Positions 1 through 12,759 are shown, numbered from the stretch's first letter. The stretch is DNA of 64,000 bases from Piliocolobus tephrosceles (GCF_002776525.5 NC_045441.1:130057402-130121401); one strand, 5' to 3'. Notes: a model not told the origin generated them from the letters alone. Made by a program: numbers and translations.

Positions 1-300
1 TCTTTTCAGTGTCTTAATGGTGCTTAATGAATAGAAGTTTCTATTTTCAATGTAGTCAAATTTGTCCATTTTTTATGGCTAGTGTTTTGAGTTTTAAGAA
101 ATCCTTCTCTGCCTTAAATAATGGCCCTTTATTTTTCTAAAAGCTTTCAAGGTTGCCCCTTTTGTATTTAATCTTTAACCTACAAGAAACTGATTTTTAC
201 GCATAACAGATGGGGAAGTCTAGCTTCATTTAATATGGTAGGCATTGTTTCAGCAAGTGTATCCTTTCTCAACTAATCTGCCATAGAGCAGGTGTCCATC
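1..300 (-). mobile_element. LINE-1 fragment (L1M type), ORF2 region, antisense
   Basis: The plus strand shows the reverse of the L1 ORF2 C-terminal third (for example ATGCTTAATGAA-like followed by AGAAGTTT and the AAGAAATC stretch). Old and diverged, with no open frame. Confidence 0.7.
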
Positions 301-379
301 CACCTACCCCTATGTAAGAATATAAAATTCATCTACATTATTTAGTATTACCTGCCATTTTGTTATTCATCTCCTCTTT

Positions 380-693
380 TTGTTGCTGTTTTTTGTTTGC
401 TTGTTTGTTTTTAAGACTGAGTCTCGCTCTGTCGCCCAGGCTAGACGGCAATGGCACAATCTCGGCTTACTGCAACCTTCACCTCCCGGATTCAAGTGAT
501 TTTCCGGCCTCAACCTCCCGAGTACCTGGGATTACAGGCGTGCACCACCACAGCCAACTAATTTTGGTAGTTTTAGTAAAGACGGGTTTTCATCATGTTG
601 GTCAGGCTGGTCTCAAACTCCTAGCCTCAAGTGATCCACCCACCTTGGCCTCCCAAAGTGCTGAGATTACAGGCACAAGCCACTGCGCCTGGG
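380..693 (-). mobile_element. Alu, minus strand
   Basis: T-rich tail remnant, then GAGTCTCGCTCTGTCGCCCAG, ending near CACTGCGCCTGGG. Full two-arm Alu. The open frame across it is Alu-derived, not a gene. Confidence 0.92.
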
Positions 694-1504
694 TCCCTTT
701 TCTTTTTATAAGTCCCTCAGACACTCCACAGGCTGGGCCTAAAACCCATGCCTGTCAGACCCTCAAGGTCATCCTCCCTCTCTCCTCAGTCAGGTAACTG
801 CTCTTTGGACAGCACTCAGCAGTAGATTCTCCTCTCCCTTTCTAACAAAGCCATAGTCCAACTGACACAAATATTAAAGATCTATTATAAGCAAAGCCTA
901 TTCCTAAGCTTCCTATGTTAAAAGAAATTAATAGCAATTAACGAAAGTTTGCATGAAAAAATATGATCAAGAAAAATTTTAAATACAAATATCATATAAT
1001 AAAATTAGTGTTGTAAGTTTGTTTGTTGGTAGTCCCAGTACTTACCTGTATTTCAGGAAGTGTTCTATTCAAAACCCTAGATATCACTACTAGTGGATCT
1101 GAATGCGAGCTTTGGGTGGGAGCCAGATCTCACATTCACCAAGGTAATAACCAAGATGAGCAGTGCCTACCATATAGCATTCAAAATTTGCCAAACAGAA
1201 AAAGGAATTAAATAAGTCTTTCTACCTTACTGTTTTTAAAGTATATTTTGGCTATTCTTGCCTCTTTAACACTTCCATGGAAATTGTTGAATCAGGTTGT
1301 TAGGTTCCATAGAAAAACCTACAGGAATGTGCATTTGGATTTCAATAAATCCACTAACAATTTGAGAAATACTAACATTTTTAACATACTCAGTCTTTCA
1401 ATCTACACTCAGTACATGGTGTGTACTATTTATTTAGGTGGTCTGTCTCTAAATAAGGTTTAATTACTCTTCTTTATAAAGATTTTGTACATCTTAAGTA
1501 TTTA
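694..1504. other. Unassigned intron sequence
   Basis: AT-rich with short unrelated open frames. No repeat or gene recognised. Confidence 0.4.
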
Positions 1505-1790
1505 AAATTTAGTTTAAGTATCTCCTTTCCTAGGAAATCCGTCTTCCATCCCCTAAAAGCATATTGAATTGTGCTCCTTTTCTGTGACTCTTCTGCATCT
1601 GGGGCACACTTTCATCACAGCACATGGTCCTTAATTCTTTATTTATTTATCTGCTTCTACCACTAAACTGTAAGCTCCTTGAAGACAGACTATCATTCAT
1701 TTCTATATCCCAGTGCCTAGCATACAACTCAGCACAAAGGTGCTAAATAATTATTTTTTATGCTTAAAAGGAATGAGTAAATTTAACCAA
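1505..1790 (+). mobile_element. LINE-2 3'-end fragment
   Basis: Shows the LINE-2 tail order: CTGTAAGCTCCTTGAAGACAG, then CCCAGTGCCTAGCA and GCACAAAGGTGCTAAATAA. Confidence 0.72.
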
Positions 1791-1812
1791 TGACTGTAAA
1801 GTATAAACTGTA

Positions 1813-3795
1813 TAGGCATGCTTCATTTTATTGTGCTTTGCTTTACTGCTCTGAGCAGATAATGGTTTTTGTTTGTTTTTTACAAACTGAAGGTTGGTGG
1901 CAACCCAGCATCGAGCAAGTCTGTTGGCACCATTTTTCCAACAGCATATGCTCACTTCATATCTCTGTCACATTTCAGTAATTCTCACAGTATTCCAAAC
2001 TTTTGCAACATTATGATGTCTATTTTGGTGTTCTATGATCTGCGATGTTACTACTGAAATTGTTTTGGGGTGCCACAAACCACACCCATATAAGGCAGTG
2101 AACTTATTCAATGAATGTTGTGTGTGTTCTCACTGCTCCATTGACCAGCTATTGTCCTACCCCTTCTTGGGCCTCCTATTCCCTGAGACACAATATTGAA
2201 ATTAGGCCAATTAAAAACCCTACAATGACTTCTAAGTGTTCAAGTGAAACCAAGAGTCACATGTCTCTCTTGAGATCAAAAGCTAAAAATGATTAAGCTT
2301 AGTGAAGACGGCATGTTGAAAGGCAGGCCTCTGGTACCAAACAGCCAGATTGTAAATGCAAAGGCAGACTTTTTGGAGGAAACTGCAAGTACTACCCCAG
2401 TGAATACATGAATAAGAAAGCAGAACAGGCCAGGCACTACGGCTCATGCTTGTAATCCCAGCACTTTTGGTGGCCAAGGTGGCAGGAGTGCTTGAGGCCA
2501 GGAGTTTGAGACCAGCCTAGCCAACACAGTGAGACCCTCTAAGAATTAAAAGAAAAATAGTTTAAGCAAGCAAAACAACCTAATTGCTAATATAAAGAAA
2601 GTTGTAGTGATCTGGATAGATCAAACCAGCCACAACATTTCCTTAAGTCAATGCTTGGCTTCAAAGCTTCAAAGGACAGGATGACTCTTGTTAGAGGCTA
2701 ATGCAGCTGGTGACTTTAAGTTGAAGCCAATGCTCATTTATCATTCCAAAAATCGTAGGGCCCTTCGGAATTCTGCAAAATTTACTGTCTGTGCTCTGTA
2801 AGTGGAACAATGAAGCCTGGATGACAGCACATTCTTTTACAGCATAGCTTGCTGAATATTTTAAGCCCACTGTTGAGACCCACTGCTCAGAAGAAAAGAT
2901 TCCTTCTAACACATTACTACTCATTGACATGTACCTGGTCACCCAAGAGCTCTGATGGAGAGGTACAGGAAGATTAATGTTTTCTCACCTGCTAACACAT
3001 AAATCTTGCAACCCATGGATCAATAAGTAATTCTGACTTTCAACACTTCTTATTTAAGAAGTGCCTTTCATTGGGCTACAGCTGCCATAGGTATCGTTAT
3101 TACTCTGATGGATTTGGGCAACATTAATTGAAAGCCTTCTGCAAAGAATTCACATTTCTCAGAATTCACATTTCTCGATGCCATTAAGAACATCTGTAAT
3201 TCATGGGAGGAGGTGAAACTGGCAACATTAACAGGAGTTTGGAAGAAGTTGATTCCAACCCTCATGGATGACTTTGAGTTCAAAACTTCAATGGAGGAAG
3301 GAAATGCAGGTGTGGTAGAAGCAGCAAGAGAACTACAATTAGAAGTGGAACCTAAAGATGTGACTGAATTGCTACAATATCATGATGAAATTTGAACAAA
3401 TGGGAAGTTACTTCTTATGGATGAGTAAAAAAAGTGGTTTCTTGACATCAACTCTACTCTTGCTGAAGATGCTGTGAGCAAGCACTGTTAAAATGACAGC
3501 AAAGGATTTAGAATATTACATAGAATTAGTTGATGAAGCACTGGAAGATTTGAGAGCACTGACTCCAATTTTAAAAGTAGTTCTACTGTGGTTCAAATGC
3601 TACCAGACAGCATCACCTGGTACAGAGAAATCTTTTGTGAAAAGAAGTCAATTGATGCCACAAACCTCATTGTTGTCTTAAGAAATTGGTATTCCCTTCA
3701 GTAACCACCAGGGATGAGCCAGCAGCCATCAACATCGAGGTAAGACCATCCACAGCAAAACAATTATGACTCATTGAGTGAACAAATGATTGTGA
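1813..3795 (+). mobile_element. Tigger1 DNA transposon (TcMar-Tigger), copy A
   Basis: Begins with a diverged Tigger1 terminal repeat (TAGGCATGCTTCATTTTATTG) after a TA, as expected for mariner-family insertion. Decayed transposase follows, with recognisable blocks around 2225-2300, 2640-3000 and 3190-3700; the start codon region reads MTSKCSSE and the C-terminal part LTGVWKKLIPTLMDDFE. About 320 bases present in copy B are missing at 2646-2650, which removes the NVDET block carrying the first catalytic Asp of the DDE-type transposase. Stops and frameshifts elsewhere also make it inactive. A left-monomer Alu is nested at 2427. Confidence 0.92.
2427..2560 (+). mobile_element. Alu left monomer (FLAM/AluJ-like) nested in Tigger1
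   Basis: GGCCAGGCACTACGGCTCATG to GTGAGACCCT, followed by an A-rich tail. Tigger1 sequence near AAGCAGAACAG is repeated as AAGCAAAACA after it, consistent with a target duplication. Confidence 0.85.
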
Positions 3796-3859
3796 ATTTC
3801 CCAGTAGATCTAGAAGTTTAATGAAACTCCAACTCAGTTATTTTTTTTTTCAATCAAGA

Positions 3860-5357
3860 ATCTTTCATAGGTGGTAGGTATTTCTTTTTTGGGGGGGGTG
3901 GGGAAGGGGTGTCAAGAACCTTCATATCTCAAGACATAATATTTGATTCTCTCACTTTCAATGGTCTAAGATACATTAAGTTGTGGAATTTGATCAATCA
4001 AAAATTTTTAATCATCCAGTTCAAGGTATTTTCCAACTTCCATTGTGATTTCTTCTTTGATGCATGGATTACTATGTTTTAGATGGTGTCTTGCTCTCTC
4101 AGATTGGAGTGCAATGGCACGATCTCGGCTCACTGCAACCTCTGCCTCCTGGGTTCAAGCGATTCTTCTGTCTCAGTCTCCCAAGTAGCTGGGACTACAG
4201 GCGTGCACCACCAAGCCCAGCTAATTTTTGTATTTTTAGTAGAGACGGGGTTTCACCATGTTGGCCAGGCTGGTCTTAAACTCCAGACCTCGTGATCCGC
4301 CCACCTAGGCCTCCCAAAGTGCTGGGATTACAGGTGTGAGCCACTGCGCCCGACCAGATTATTTCAAAGTATTAACAGTTGCTCAATTTCTAACATATGA
4401 GGCTTTAAAAATTACCCTGATAGAGATCTTTAATGAAAATGCATTATGGACAGAAAAAAATGCCTTTTTGGTTTCAATTCTTTGAAATTTGTTGAAACTT
4501 GTTTTACAACATATTACTCAGTCAATTTCCCCCCCCAAAATCCTACATGCTTGAAAATAATGTGTAGCCTGCTACTGCTGGGTAGAATGGGTTCTACACA
4601 CCCACTGGGTTAAACTTCTTCATTGCGTTATACAAGTATTCTATATCCTAACTAACCTGTCTGCTTCTTATATCAGTTACTTAGAGAGCTGTTTAAAAAT
4701 GCCCCATTCACAAGACTGTGAATTTGTCTATTTCTTGTAGTTTTGTTAACTTTTGCTATAAATATTCTAAGGCTATATTTCAGGTTATACTATATTACTA
4801 AGGCTATTAAATCTTCACAGTGAATTGGTGGTTTTATCATTTGAAGTGACACTTCTGCCAATAATGTTTTCTGCCTTACTGTCCACCTTTGATATTAACT
4901 GTACCATACTGTCTCTTAGAATATGCATGGCATGTCTTATTGCAATAATTACTTTTGATCTTTATTCTTAGGTTTCAAATATATTTCTTATAAACACCAT
5001 ATAATTGCATTTTTTTGGAAACGCAGTGTAACAATCTTTGGCTTTTAACTGAATAATTTAATCCATTTTGTATTTAATGTTGCCAGTGATATGTTTAGAT
5101 TTAAATCTACACATCTTACTTTGTGCTATTTGTCCTACTGGTTCTTTCTTTTCTTCACTTCCTCGGGATTAATTTTTATTAATCATTTGTTCTCTCCTGT
5201 TGGTTTAGAAGGTAAAAGTCTGGTTTCTACATTTTTAGATGATAAACTAGAAATTAAAGCATATAATTTACCAAGGGCAAGTCAATTAATACTTTCTACC
5301 TTTCTCTCTGACAATACAAAGGTCTTAGAACACTGCCTTCACTTGTCTCATATATTT
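3860..5357 (-). mobile_element. Old LINE-1 (L1M), ORF2 portion, antisense
   Basis: The plus strand carries reversed ORF2 landmarks, such as TTTCAATTCTTTGAAATTTG and ATGTGTAGCCTGCTACTGCTG. Heavily mutated. Same element as 5621-6433 and 7204-7480, split by later Alus. Confidence 0.72.
4082..4355 (-). mobile_element. Alu, minus strand
   Basis: TTGGAGTGCAATGGCACGATC to CACTGCGCCCGACC. The poly-T end is short, so the 3' end is eroded. Confidence 0.9.
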
Positions 5358-5620
5358 TATTATTTTGAGACAGGGTCTCACTCTGTCGCCCAGGCTGGTG
5401 TGCAGTGGCATGACCAAGGATGACTGCAGCCTCAACCTCCTGGGCTCAAGCGATCTTCTCACCTCAGTCACCTGAGCAGCTGGGGCTACGGGCGTGCACC
5501 ACCAAACCCAGCTAATTTTTATATTATTTGTAGAGATGGGATTTCACTATGTTGCCCAGGCTGGTCTCAAACTCCTGGGCTCAAGCAATCTGCCCGCCTC
5601 AGCCTCTCAAAGTACCATGC
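5358..5620 (-). mobile_element. AluJ, minus strand, 5'-truncated
   Basis: TTTTGAGACAGGGTCTCACTC through CCTCTCAAAGTACC; the last ~25 bases (the Alu 5' end) are lost. The GGGCTCAAGCGATC and TGCCCAGGCTGG variants indicate an old J-type copy. Confidence 0.88.
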
Positions 5621-6433
5621 CCCGCTTCTTGTCACGTATTTTAATTAAGGTCTTACTAGTACTTTATACAGCCAATGTTTCTTTCAGTACATCCACATAT
5701 TTGCCACTCTCTTTGCTCTTCATTCGATTTTGTACCTCAGACTTTAATCTGGAATCTTTCACCTTAAGTATTAATGTATACTTCGTAACTTCCTTTAGAA
5801 AGACCTGATGGTTTGTTCAACTAAGTATTTTACCCTCATTCTTGAGGGATAATTTTTTGCTAATTATAGAATTCTAGATTGGGAGTTATTTTGAGAATAC
5901 ATATGATTTTCTGTTGACAAGTCAACCATCAGTCCATAGTTGCTTCTTTGAAAAACATCTTTTTTTCTCTCTGGCTACTTTTAAGACTTTTCTCCTTGTA
6001 TCTGGGTTTATGCAGTTTTCCTGTGATTTGGCTGAGTGTAGATTTCTATTTATATTGCTAGAAATTCATTAAGCTTCTTAAATCAATCAACTGGTTTCTC
6101 ATTGGATCCACAAAATTTTCAGCCAGAAATGTCTTTTGAAATATTACTTCTGTACCATTCTCTTTCTCCTCTCTTTCCAGAGCTCTGATTAAAGAAATTA
6201 GATCTCACTCTGTCTTCCATGTCTCTACCTTTCTTCAATATTTTCTGTCTTTTTTATTCTGTGCCACATTCTAAACAGTTTCTTCGGCCTTGTCTTCCAG
6301 GTAATGAACTCTTTCTTTAGCTAGGTATAACCTGTTAAACCTTCCTCTTAGGTATATTTGGTAAAGTGTTCACTTCTGGAATTTCTATTTGTTTTTTTGC
6401 AAATCTATTAAGCTGGATTTTTTTACCCCCCTC
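5621..6433 (-). mobile_element. Old LINE-1 (L1M), ORF1-side portion, antisense
   Basis: Reversed L1M block: TAGAATTCTAGATTGGGAGTT, then TCTGGCTACTTTTAAGAC and the CCATGTCTCTACC segment. It continues the element at 3860-5357 towards its 5' side. Confidence 0.72.
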
Positions 6434-6725
6434 TTTTTTTTCTTGAGACAGAGTCTTGCACTGTCACCCAGGCTGGAGTGCAGTGGCGTGATCTCAGCTC
6501 ATTACAAGCTCCGCCTCCCAGGTTTGCGCCATTCTCCTGCCTCAGTCTCCCCAGTAGCTGGGACTACAGGTACCTGCCACCACGCCCGGCTAATTTTTTG
6601 TATTTTTAGTAGAGACGGGGTGTCCCCGTGTTAGCCAGGATGGTCTTGATCTCCTGACCTTGTGATCCGTCTGCCTTGGTCTCCCAAAGTGCTAGGATTA
6701 CAGACGTAAGCCACTGTGCCCGGCC
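6434..6725 (-). mobile_element. Alu (S/Y type), minus strand
   Basis: TTGAGACAGAGTCTTGCACTG to CCACTGTGCCCGGCC. First of three consecutive minus-strand Alus. Confidence 0.93.
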
Positions 6726-6905
6726 TTTTTTTTCCCTTTTTTTGAGACAGTTTCTCATACTGTTGCCTAGGCTGGAGTGCAGCGTGGCACAATCATAGGT
6801 CACTGCAGCCTCAAACTCCTGGGCTCAAGCTGGTCCCAAATTCCTGGCCTCAAGGGACCCTCCCACCTCAGTCTCCCAAAGTACTGAGACTACAGGCATG
6901 AACCA
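6726..6905 (-). mobile_element. AluJ-like partial element, minus strand
   Basis: TTTGAGACAGTTTCTCATAC to ACTACAGGCATGAACC, about 180 bases with an internal deletion joining the arms. Confidence 0.82.
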
Positions 6906-6914
6906 AAGTCACTT

Positions 6915-7203
6915 CTTTTTTTGAGACAGTGTTTCACTCTTGTAGCCCAGGCTGGAGTGCAATGGTGCCATCTCAGCTTACTGCAACCTCTGCCTCCCAG
7001 GTTCAAGTGATTCTCCTGCCTCAGCCTCCTGAGCAGCTGGAACGACAGGCGTGCGTCACCACACATCGTTAATTTTTGTATTTAGTAGAGATGAGTTTTC
7101 ACCATGTTGGCCAGGCTGGTCTTGAACTCCTGACCTCAGGTAATCCGCCTGCCTTGGCCTCCCAAAGTGCTGGGATTATAGGCGTGAGCCACCGCACCCG
7201 GCC
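6915..7203 (-). mobile_element. Alu, minus strand
   Basis: TTTGAGACAGTGTTTCACTC to CACCGCACCCGGCC. Third Alu of the block. Confidence 0.93.
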
Positions 7204-7480
7204 CTAAGTCACTTTATAAGAGTCTTTTGTTCTTCAAGTTTTGTCTCCAATTCTTTAAATTTAACAGTGATTGTTTTAAATCCATCTGATATTTGCAGCA
7301 TTTGAAGATTTTATAGATCTATTTCTGCTCTCTTTTTATTCACAGTGCCAACTGGACACATGCTTGGTTATTATTTTTCCTCTTTAAAAACTTACTTTTA
7401 GGTATATGTACATAAACCTACACAAATTTTAATTACATTGCTGAAATAATTCTATACATATATTACATATTATATATCTC
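7204..7480 (-). mobile_element. Old LINE-1 (L1M), most 5' portion seen, antisense
   Basis: Reversed ORF1/upstream L1M sequence (TCTTGTTCTTCAAG-like, then TTAAATCCATCTGATA). Weak but in the order expected from the pieces to the left. Confidence 0.5.
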
Positions 7481-8310
7481 TCAGGTAATTTTGCTTGCTA
7501 ATTTTTTTATTTTTACTATGTTTGATTACTTGCGACAATGTACTGTTCACTGTCCTTGAAAAATTACTGGTAACAATTCCCTGGAATGAAGGGCCTTTCT
7601 CCACAGATGATTTGCCTTTCCATCTGCCAGGCCATGGAAGTAATACTAGTCTGAAACCAGTAACCATGATAAATGGCTGGAGGGTCATTTATCATGGAGG
7701 GTCCCTGGACCACCCAGACACAGCAAATCTGTAAGGCAAATCACTGTGAAGACTAAAACTGTGGTCACAACTTGAAAGGTTTATTTTTCTTAACTTCCTT
7801 TTCCTCTTCCTGCTCCATTCAACCTCTCCTACAATCACCTGGATATGGGAGTGTGTAGACAGTTTAGTTGTTTCATCCTTAACCTAACGATAGAGTCACT
7901 GGGGTCCCATCTAAAACTGAGGTTATTCTTTTTGACTGTCACTTCAGATGAACTCTAGGCCTTGATTTCTGTTGTCTTCACCCCAATGGTCCACCAAAAC
8001 CAAAGCCCAACTTGTACAGATTCGCAACTGCCCTTAGGGCAAAAGCTCCTTAACCCATTTATTTATTTGGATTATTGTTTATTCCTAGAATTTGGCCTGG
8101 CAGCTCCCCACTATCTTTTCAGCTCTGTAATTGCTCTAAGTTTTCTTTCTTTCTTTTTTTTAATACTGTTTCCAAGAATTTTAGTTGTTTTCATTGAAAG
8201 GATTCATCTGAATAACCCAGTCCTCCAATACTGAAAACAGAAATCAGTTTCTCCTTTTTACAACAACTATTTTGTACATTCTCCATACTATCCTTAAATG
8301 TATTTCAGAG
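7481..8310. other. Unassigned intron sequence
   Basis: No repeat or exon recognised. Short open frames on both strands (about 70-90 codons) have no features I can name. Confidence 0.4.
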
Positions 8311-8624
8311 GCTGGGCACAGTGGTTCACGCCTGTAATCCCAGCACTTTGTGAGGCCGAGGCGGGCAGATCACCTGAGGTCGGGAGTTCGAGACAAGCCT
8401 GACCAACATAGAAAACCCCCCGTCTCTACTAAAAATACAAAATCAGCTGGGCACAGTGGTGCATGCCTGTAATCCCAGCTGCTTGGGAGGTTGAAGCAGG
8501 AGAATCGCTTGAACCTGGGAGGCGGAGGTTTTGGTGAGCCAAGATCGTGCCATTGTACTTCACCCTGGGCAACAAGAGCAAAACTCTGTCTCATAAACAA
8601 ATAAATAAATAAATAAATAAATAC
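8311..8624 (+). mobile_element. Alu, plus strand
   Basis: GGCTGGGCACAGTGGTTCACG to AAACTCTGTCTCATAAAC, with an (AAAT)n tail at about 8597-8624. Confidence 0.93.
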
Positions 8625-8924
8625 ATATAATTCAGAGATAATCTACCTTAGTGCAATTTTATAATATTTAGGCAATTACTATAATAAATAACATATTGAG
8701 GGTTGTTTATACATATATATAATAAGCACTGAGACTGTGGCAGTTACAACTGCAGACTGAAGAGTATTTGGGTCACCAATACTACACAAGTGACACTGCC
8801 ATCAATTACGTGATTTTCTAAACCAGTGGAGTACCCCCGATAAAGTTCTGAACAAAAACTTGAACATTCCTCCAATATTGTGGTAACTGAATTTCTGAAA
8901 ATCTTAATGTATATTAAAGGTGCC

Positions 8925-9005
8925 TCAGTTACAGCGAACTGAGACAGTGCCACTGCACTCCAGCCTGGGCAACAAGAGCGAAACTCCATCTCAAAACAAC
9001 AATAA
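8925..9005 (+). mobile_element. Alu 3' right-arm fragment, plus strand
   Basis: GCCACTGCACTCCAGCCTGG to CTCCATCTCAAAACAAC; only the last ~80 bases remain. Confidence 0.82.
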
Positions 9006-9139
9006 AGTGCCTCATACATAAAATGGAGTTACCGTCTATGCTCAGATCAATATAATCTTTTTTTTTTTAAACCTACATCATCAAAGTCCAGCAAGTCATT
9101 CTAGGTCATGTGGTGATGTGGAACAATTCTTAAACATGC

Positions 9140-9255
9140 AAACTGTCCTGAACACATTGTGGGATGGCTGACTTCCCTGATCCTTTCTCATTAAATGCTA
9201 ATAGTGTCCTCTTCCTCCATCTTTGTAACAACCAAAATACCTCCAAGGATTTCAT
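9140..9255 (-). mobile_element. MER5-like hAT-Charlie fragment
   Basis: TGTCCTGAACACATTGTGGGA and TAACAACCAAAATACCTCCA match the reversed core of MER5A-type elements. Termini not seen. Confidence 0.5.
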
Positions 9256-9837
9256 CCCACTGCATACAATATAAAGTGCACTTTTTTGTCAGTCTATCAT
9301 CTTTTTCTACAATCCAGTCCCATCTAATTTCATCAAATTTTATTTCATACAATTGGCTCAACTATAAATAGCTCATTTGTTTCTTAATCAAAACTAACAT
9401 GTATTTCCAACTCCAATTCTTTGCAAATTCTATTCCCACTGCCTATTACATCCTTTTGTCTTCCTTCTACCTACCTAAATTAAACCTTAACTTCCATCAA
9501 GACCTCACTAGCCCATAACAACATCCCATGTCTTCTTGATCTGTCATCCAATTTGGTGCTTAATCACGTGCTGCCATATGCATGATTTGTCTCTTCAATT
9601 AACAGTGTTATTGTTTAGAGGGCTTTTTTCCCCTCCAAATGAAATCCCAAACACAATTCCAATATATTAATTTATGAAGTAGAACTGCTTTGGTTGAAAC
9701 AGAAATTGCCTACCTACCCCCACAAACCAAAGCCTGGCCACCGGAGTTTCTTCCTTACCATGCCCAGTTCTCAGATCAGTCCTTGAGGTAATCTTGTAAC
9801 ACCCAATTGTTCAGTCCTAAAGGGGAAAAAAAATAAC
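9256..9837. other. Unassigned intron sequence
   Basis: AT-rich, no recognised element or exon. Confidence 0.4.
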
Positions 9838-10121
9838 CTTTTTTTTTTTGAGAGGGTCTCGTTCTGTCACTCAGGCAGGAGTGCAGTGGTGCGATCACAG
9901 CTCACTGCAGCCGTGAACTGTGCTCAAGCAATCCTCCCACCCTCAGCCTCCCAAGTAGCTGGGACTACATGTGGATGCCACCACACTCAGCTAATTTTTT
10001 GTAAAGACAGGGGCTCGCTATGTTGCCCAGGCTGATCTCAAACTCCTGGCTTCAAGCAATTCTCCCGCCTCAGCCTCCCAAATTGCTGGGATTACAGACG
10101 CCAGCCACCACATCCAACCAA
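9838..10121 (-). mobile_element. AluJ, minus strand
   Basis: Poly-T, TGAGAGGGTCTCGTTCTGTC, to CCACCACATCCAACC. J-type variants throughout. Confidence 0.9.
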
Positions 10122-10372
10122 AATGCTAACTTCACAGGACTGAAGAATTCAGTGCTGTGTAAATCAACATAATCTTGAAAACAAACTGAAAAGCTATGGT
10201 TAAAGACAGAAATCTAGAGAAGAAAACTGCCATGTTCCAGGTGAGTTATAACTATGCAGGCTAAGAGTACTGAAAAAGAATTTGGTCATTTAAGTAGTAG
10301 ACGGTACTATTGTTAAGCAATGAGAAAATAAGTATGAATCCCACACACTCTTGACTTTGAAGGGGTCTGGAA

Positions 10373-10568
10373 CTGCACTGATCAAAGCAGTCACTAGCCA
10401 TGAGACTAGTTAATTTTAAATTAATTAAAATGAAATAAAATTTAGTTCCTCAGTCCTACTATGCAAATTTTAAGTGCACAGTAGCCACACAGATATGGCT
10501 ACTGTCTACCATTTTAACACGACACTGAACATTTCCATCATCACAGAAAGTATGATTGAACAGTCCAG
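10373..10568 (-). mobile_element. Short non-autonomous hAT (Charlie-type) element
   Basis: Diverged terminal inverted repeats (CTGCACTGATCAAAG at left, reverse of CTGGACTGTTCAATC at right). Flanked by 8-bp near-duplications GTCTGGAA (10365-10372) and GTCTAGAG (10569-10576). The inner TAGCCACACAGATATGGCTA stretch is typical of the family. Family name not assigned with confidence. Confidence 0.65.
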
Positions 10569-10576
10569 GTCTAGAG

Positions 10577-11175
10577 GAAAAACAAATACTTAACAACAAA
10601 AAAAACACAATACAATACAGTGAGCAAAACAAGGTAAACCCTGGGCTTCTACAAAAGCACAAAGCAGAGTTATCAACTAGGGCTTGGAAAGAGGTTAAAA
10701 AAAAGTTCCCACAATAAACGGTAGGTGAGCTAAGTCTGGAAGGTTTGGAGGGTGGGAAGGGGGAGGAAATCTGTATTTCAGGTGGTAGGAAAAACATGAG
10801 CAAAGACAAGTCAAATTTGGAGAGTGAAAGAAAGTAATGACGAGATTATGTTATTCTACATAGAAAAACCAGTAAGTATTCGATACTTGGTATCTTTAAA
10901 AAGAAAATGTTTTTAAAAGAAAAGTAGTTACCAGACCGCTCCAAATTTAGCTTACATTCATGGCAGGATAGTTGCAGGTACTTCATGAAGGAGTAATAAT
11001 TAATATTCTATTTCCCAATGATTCCATGTTTGAGTCCAAATGAAAATGACTCACATTGAGCGTTTAAACTGCCTGGGCAAGTTACATTTAACTCTGATAT
11101 GAAGATCAGTATCAGAAGGTTAGGAGACCCATAATGCTGTCTAGACAACTCATAAAATAACTTAATATTGCCATT
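10577..11175. other. Unassigned intron sequence
   Basis: No gene or repeat recognised; a minus-strand open frame of 116 codons (10459-10809) overlaps the hAT element and looks incidental. Confidence 0.4.
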
Positions 11176-11322
11176 AGCCTGTAGTCCTGGCTACTCGGGA
11201 AGCTGAGGTGAGAAAATCACTTGAGCCCAGGAGTTAGAGGCTGCAGTGAGCTATGACTGGGCCACTGCACTCCAGCCCGGGTAGCAGAGTGAGACCCCCG
11301 TCTCTTAAAAGAAAAAAAATTG
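11176..11322 (+). mobile_element. Alu right-arm fragment (FRAM-like), plus strand
   Basis: CCTGTAGTCCTGGCTACTCGG to GTGAGACCCCCGTCTCT with an A-rich tail. Confidence 0.85.
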
Positions 11323-11569
11323 CCCATTAATTTTACTATTTGTTTCCAGTTCATTTATGCGCCCACACTTCTGCGGAGCTACTTTCACATATCCCCAATC
11401 CTCATTCTCGACTGATAACCTCAAGTCTTACCTCACTGAAAAAACCCAAAGCAACCGGAAGAGAATGTGTATAGACTCCACCAATCACATCAACCTTCCT
11501 ACCAGCATTTGTATCCACATACTCTGCTTTATGGCCTATTATCATAAAGTATAAATGCTCCTATAGAAA

Positions 11570-12125
11570 GCCAATCCTTCCTATTTATACACTAAATCCC
11601 TTTCCCTCTTGCCTCTTCTAAGACAGTGCTTCAGCAATTCTTATCTCTCCCTCCTGAAATGTTTTACTCTCTAATGGCTTATTCCTATCATCATATGCCC
11701 TTATTTTTCTTATCATTAAAAATTTATTGACCCCACTTTCCTCACTAGCTCTGGCCCCATTTCTCTGTTCCTCTTTACAGGATAATTCCTCACCATCTTT
11801 ACTTCCCCTCCTCTTCTCTCTTAAAATCACTTCAATCAAAACATCTCCTTCAATATTTCACCTCAATGCTCTACTCTTATCTAAATCCCAGGACCTCCAC
11901 TTTGTTAACTCCAATGATAAATTCTTAGTTTTCACCTTACTTGACCTAGCAGTAGCATTTTATACAACTAACCACTCTCTATTAATAAACTTTCTTCATT
12001 TTATTTCCTCCCTCACTGGTTGCTCCCTCTCAGGTTCTTCCTCTTTTTTCCAGCTTTGGATCTTTTTTCCTATCCACATTCATTCCCTTGATGAGCACAC
12101 ATTAGCTTCACAGCTTTAAGTGCCA
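11570..12125 (+). mobile_element. LINE-2 ORF fragment
   Basis: C/T-rich decayed reverse-transcriptase region. One frame reads FTLLDLAVAFYTTNHSLLIN, recalling the L2/CR1 block LLDLSAAFDTVDH. Probably the same element as 12530-13580. Confidence 0.6.
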
Positions 12126-12529
12126 TCTAAATGCCCAAATTTAAGGCTGGCTAATGGTTATAACACCCAAAAGGTAAAAAGATTCAAACATGACAAAGTG
12201 TATTTCTTAGTTATCTAACAGTACTAGGTGGCTGAACAGGTTAACAGGGTGGTCCTTATTTACACGGTCATTCAGGAACCTAGGCTGATTTTTTGGACAC
12301 ATGGCTTCCAGTACACTTCAATAATCATCTCAGTTCCAGATGCCAGCCTGACAGAAGGAGAAAACAGGATGATGTTTGCACGGGCCAGACCTAGTACTAG
12401 CACACATCACTTGTGCCCATATTCCATGAGCTCGCATTCCACTCAATCACATGACCACACCTAACACAAGGGAAAATGGTGTCTAGATGTGTATCTAAAG
12501 AAGAAAATGAGACACGTATTACTGTGAAG
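12126..12529. other. Unassigned insertion within LINE-2
   Basis: Interrupts the LINE-2 order and looks like an old interspersed repeat, possibly an LTR; I cannot name it. Confidence 0.3.
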
Positions 12530-12728
12530 ACTCTCTGCCACAAAGCCTCACTCCCAAACTCCTGACTCAGCCATCCAACTACTTACTCAATATCTTAAAC
12601 AGTTAATAGATATCTCAAACTTAGAATGCCCAAAACTTAATTCCTGATCTGCACCCTTCCCATCCCTCTTCACACCATTTTCTTGCATATCTCACATCCA
12701 ATCTATCAACAAATCCTGTTGAATCTAC

Positions 12729-12759
<31 letters not shown>

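Noticed and set aside
2111..3681. Possible DDE-transposase gene
   Set aside because: Broken into short frames by stops and a deletion; it is the relic Tigger1 copy A.
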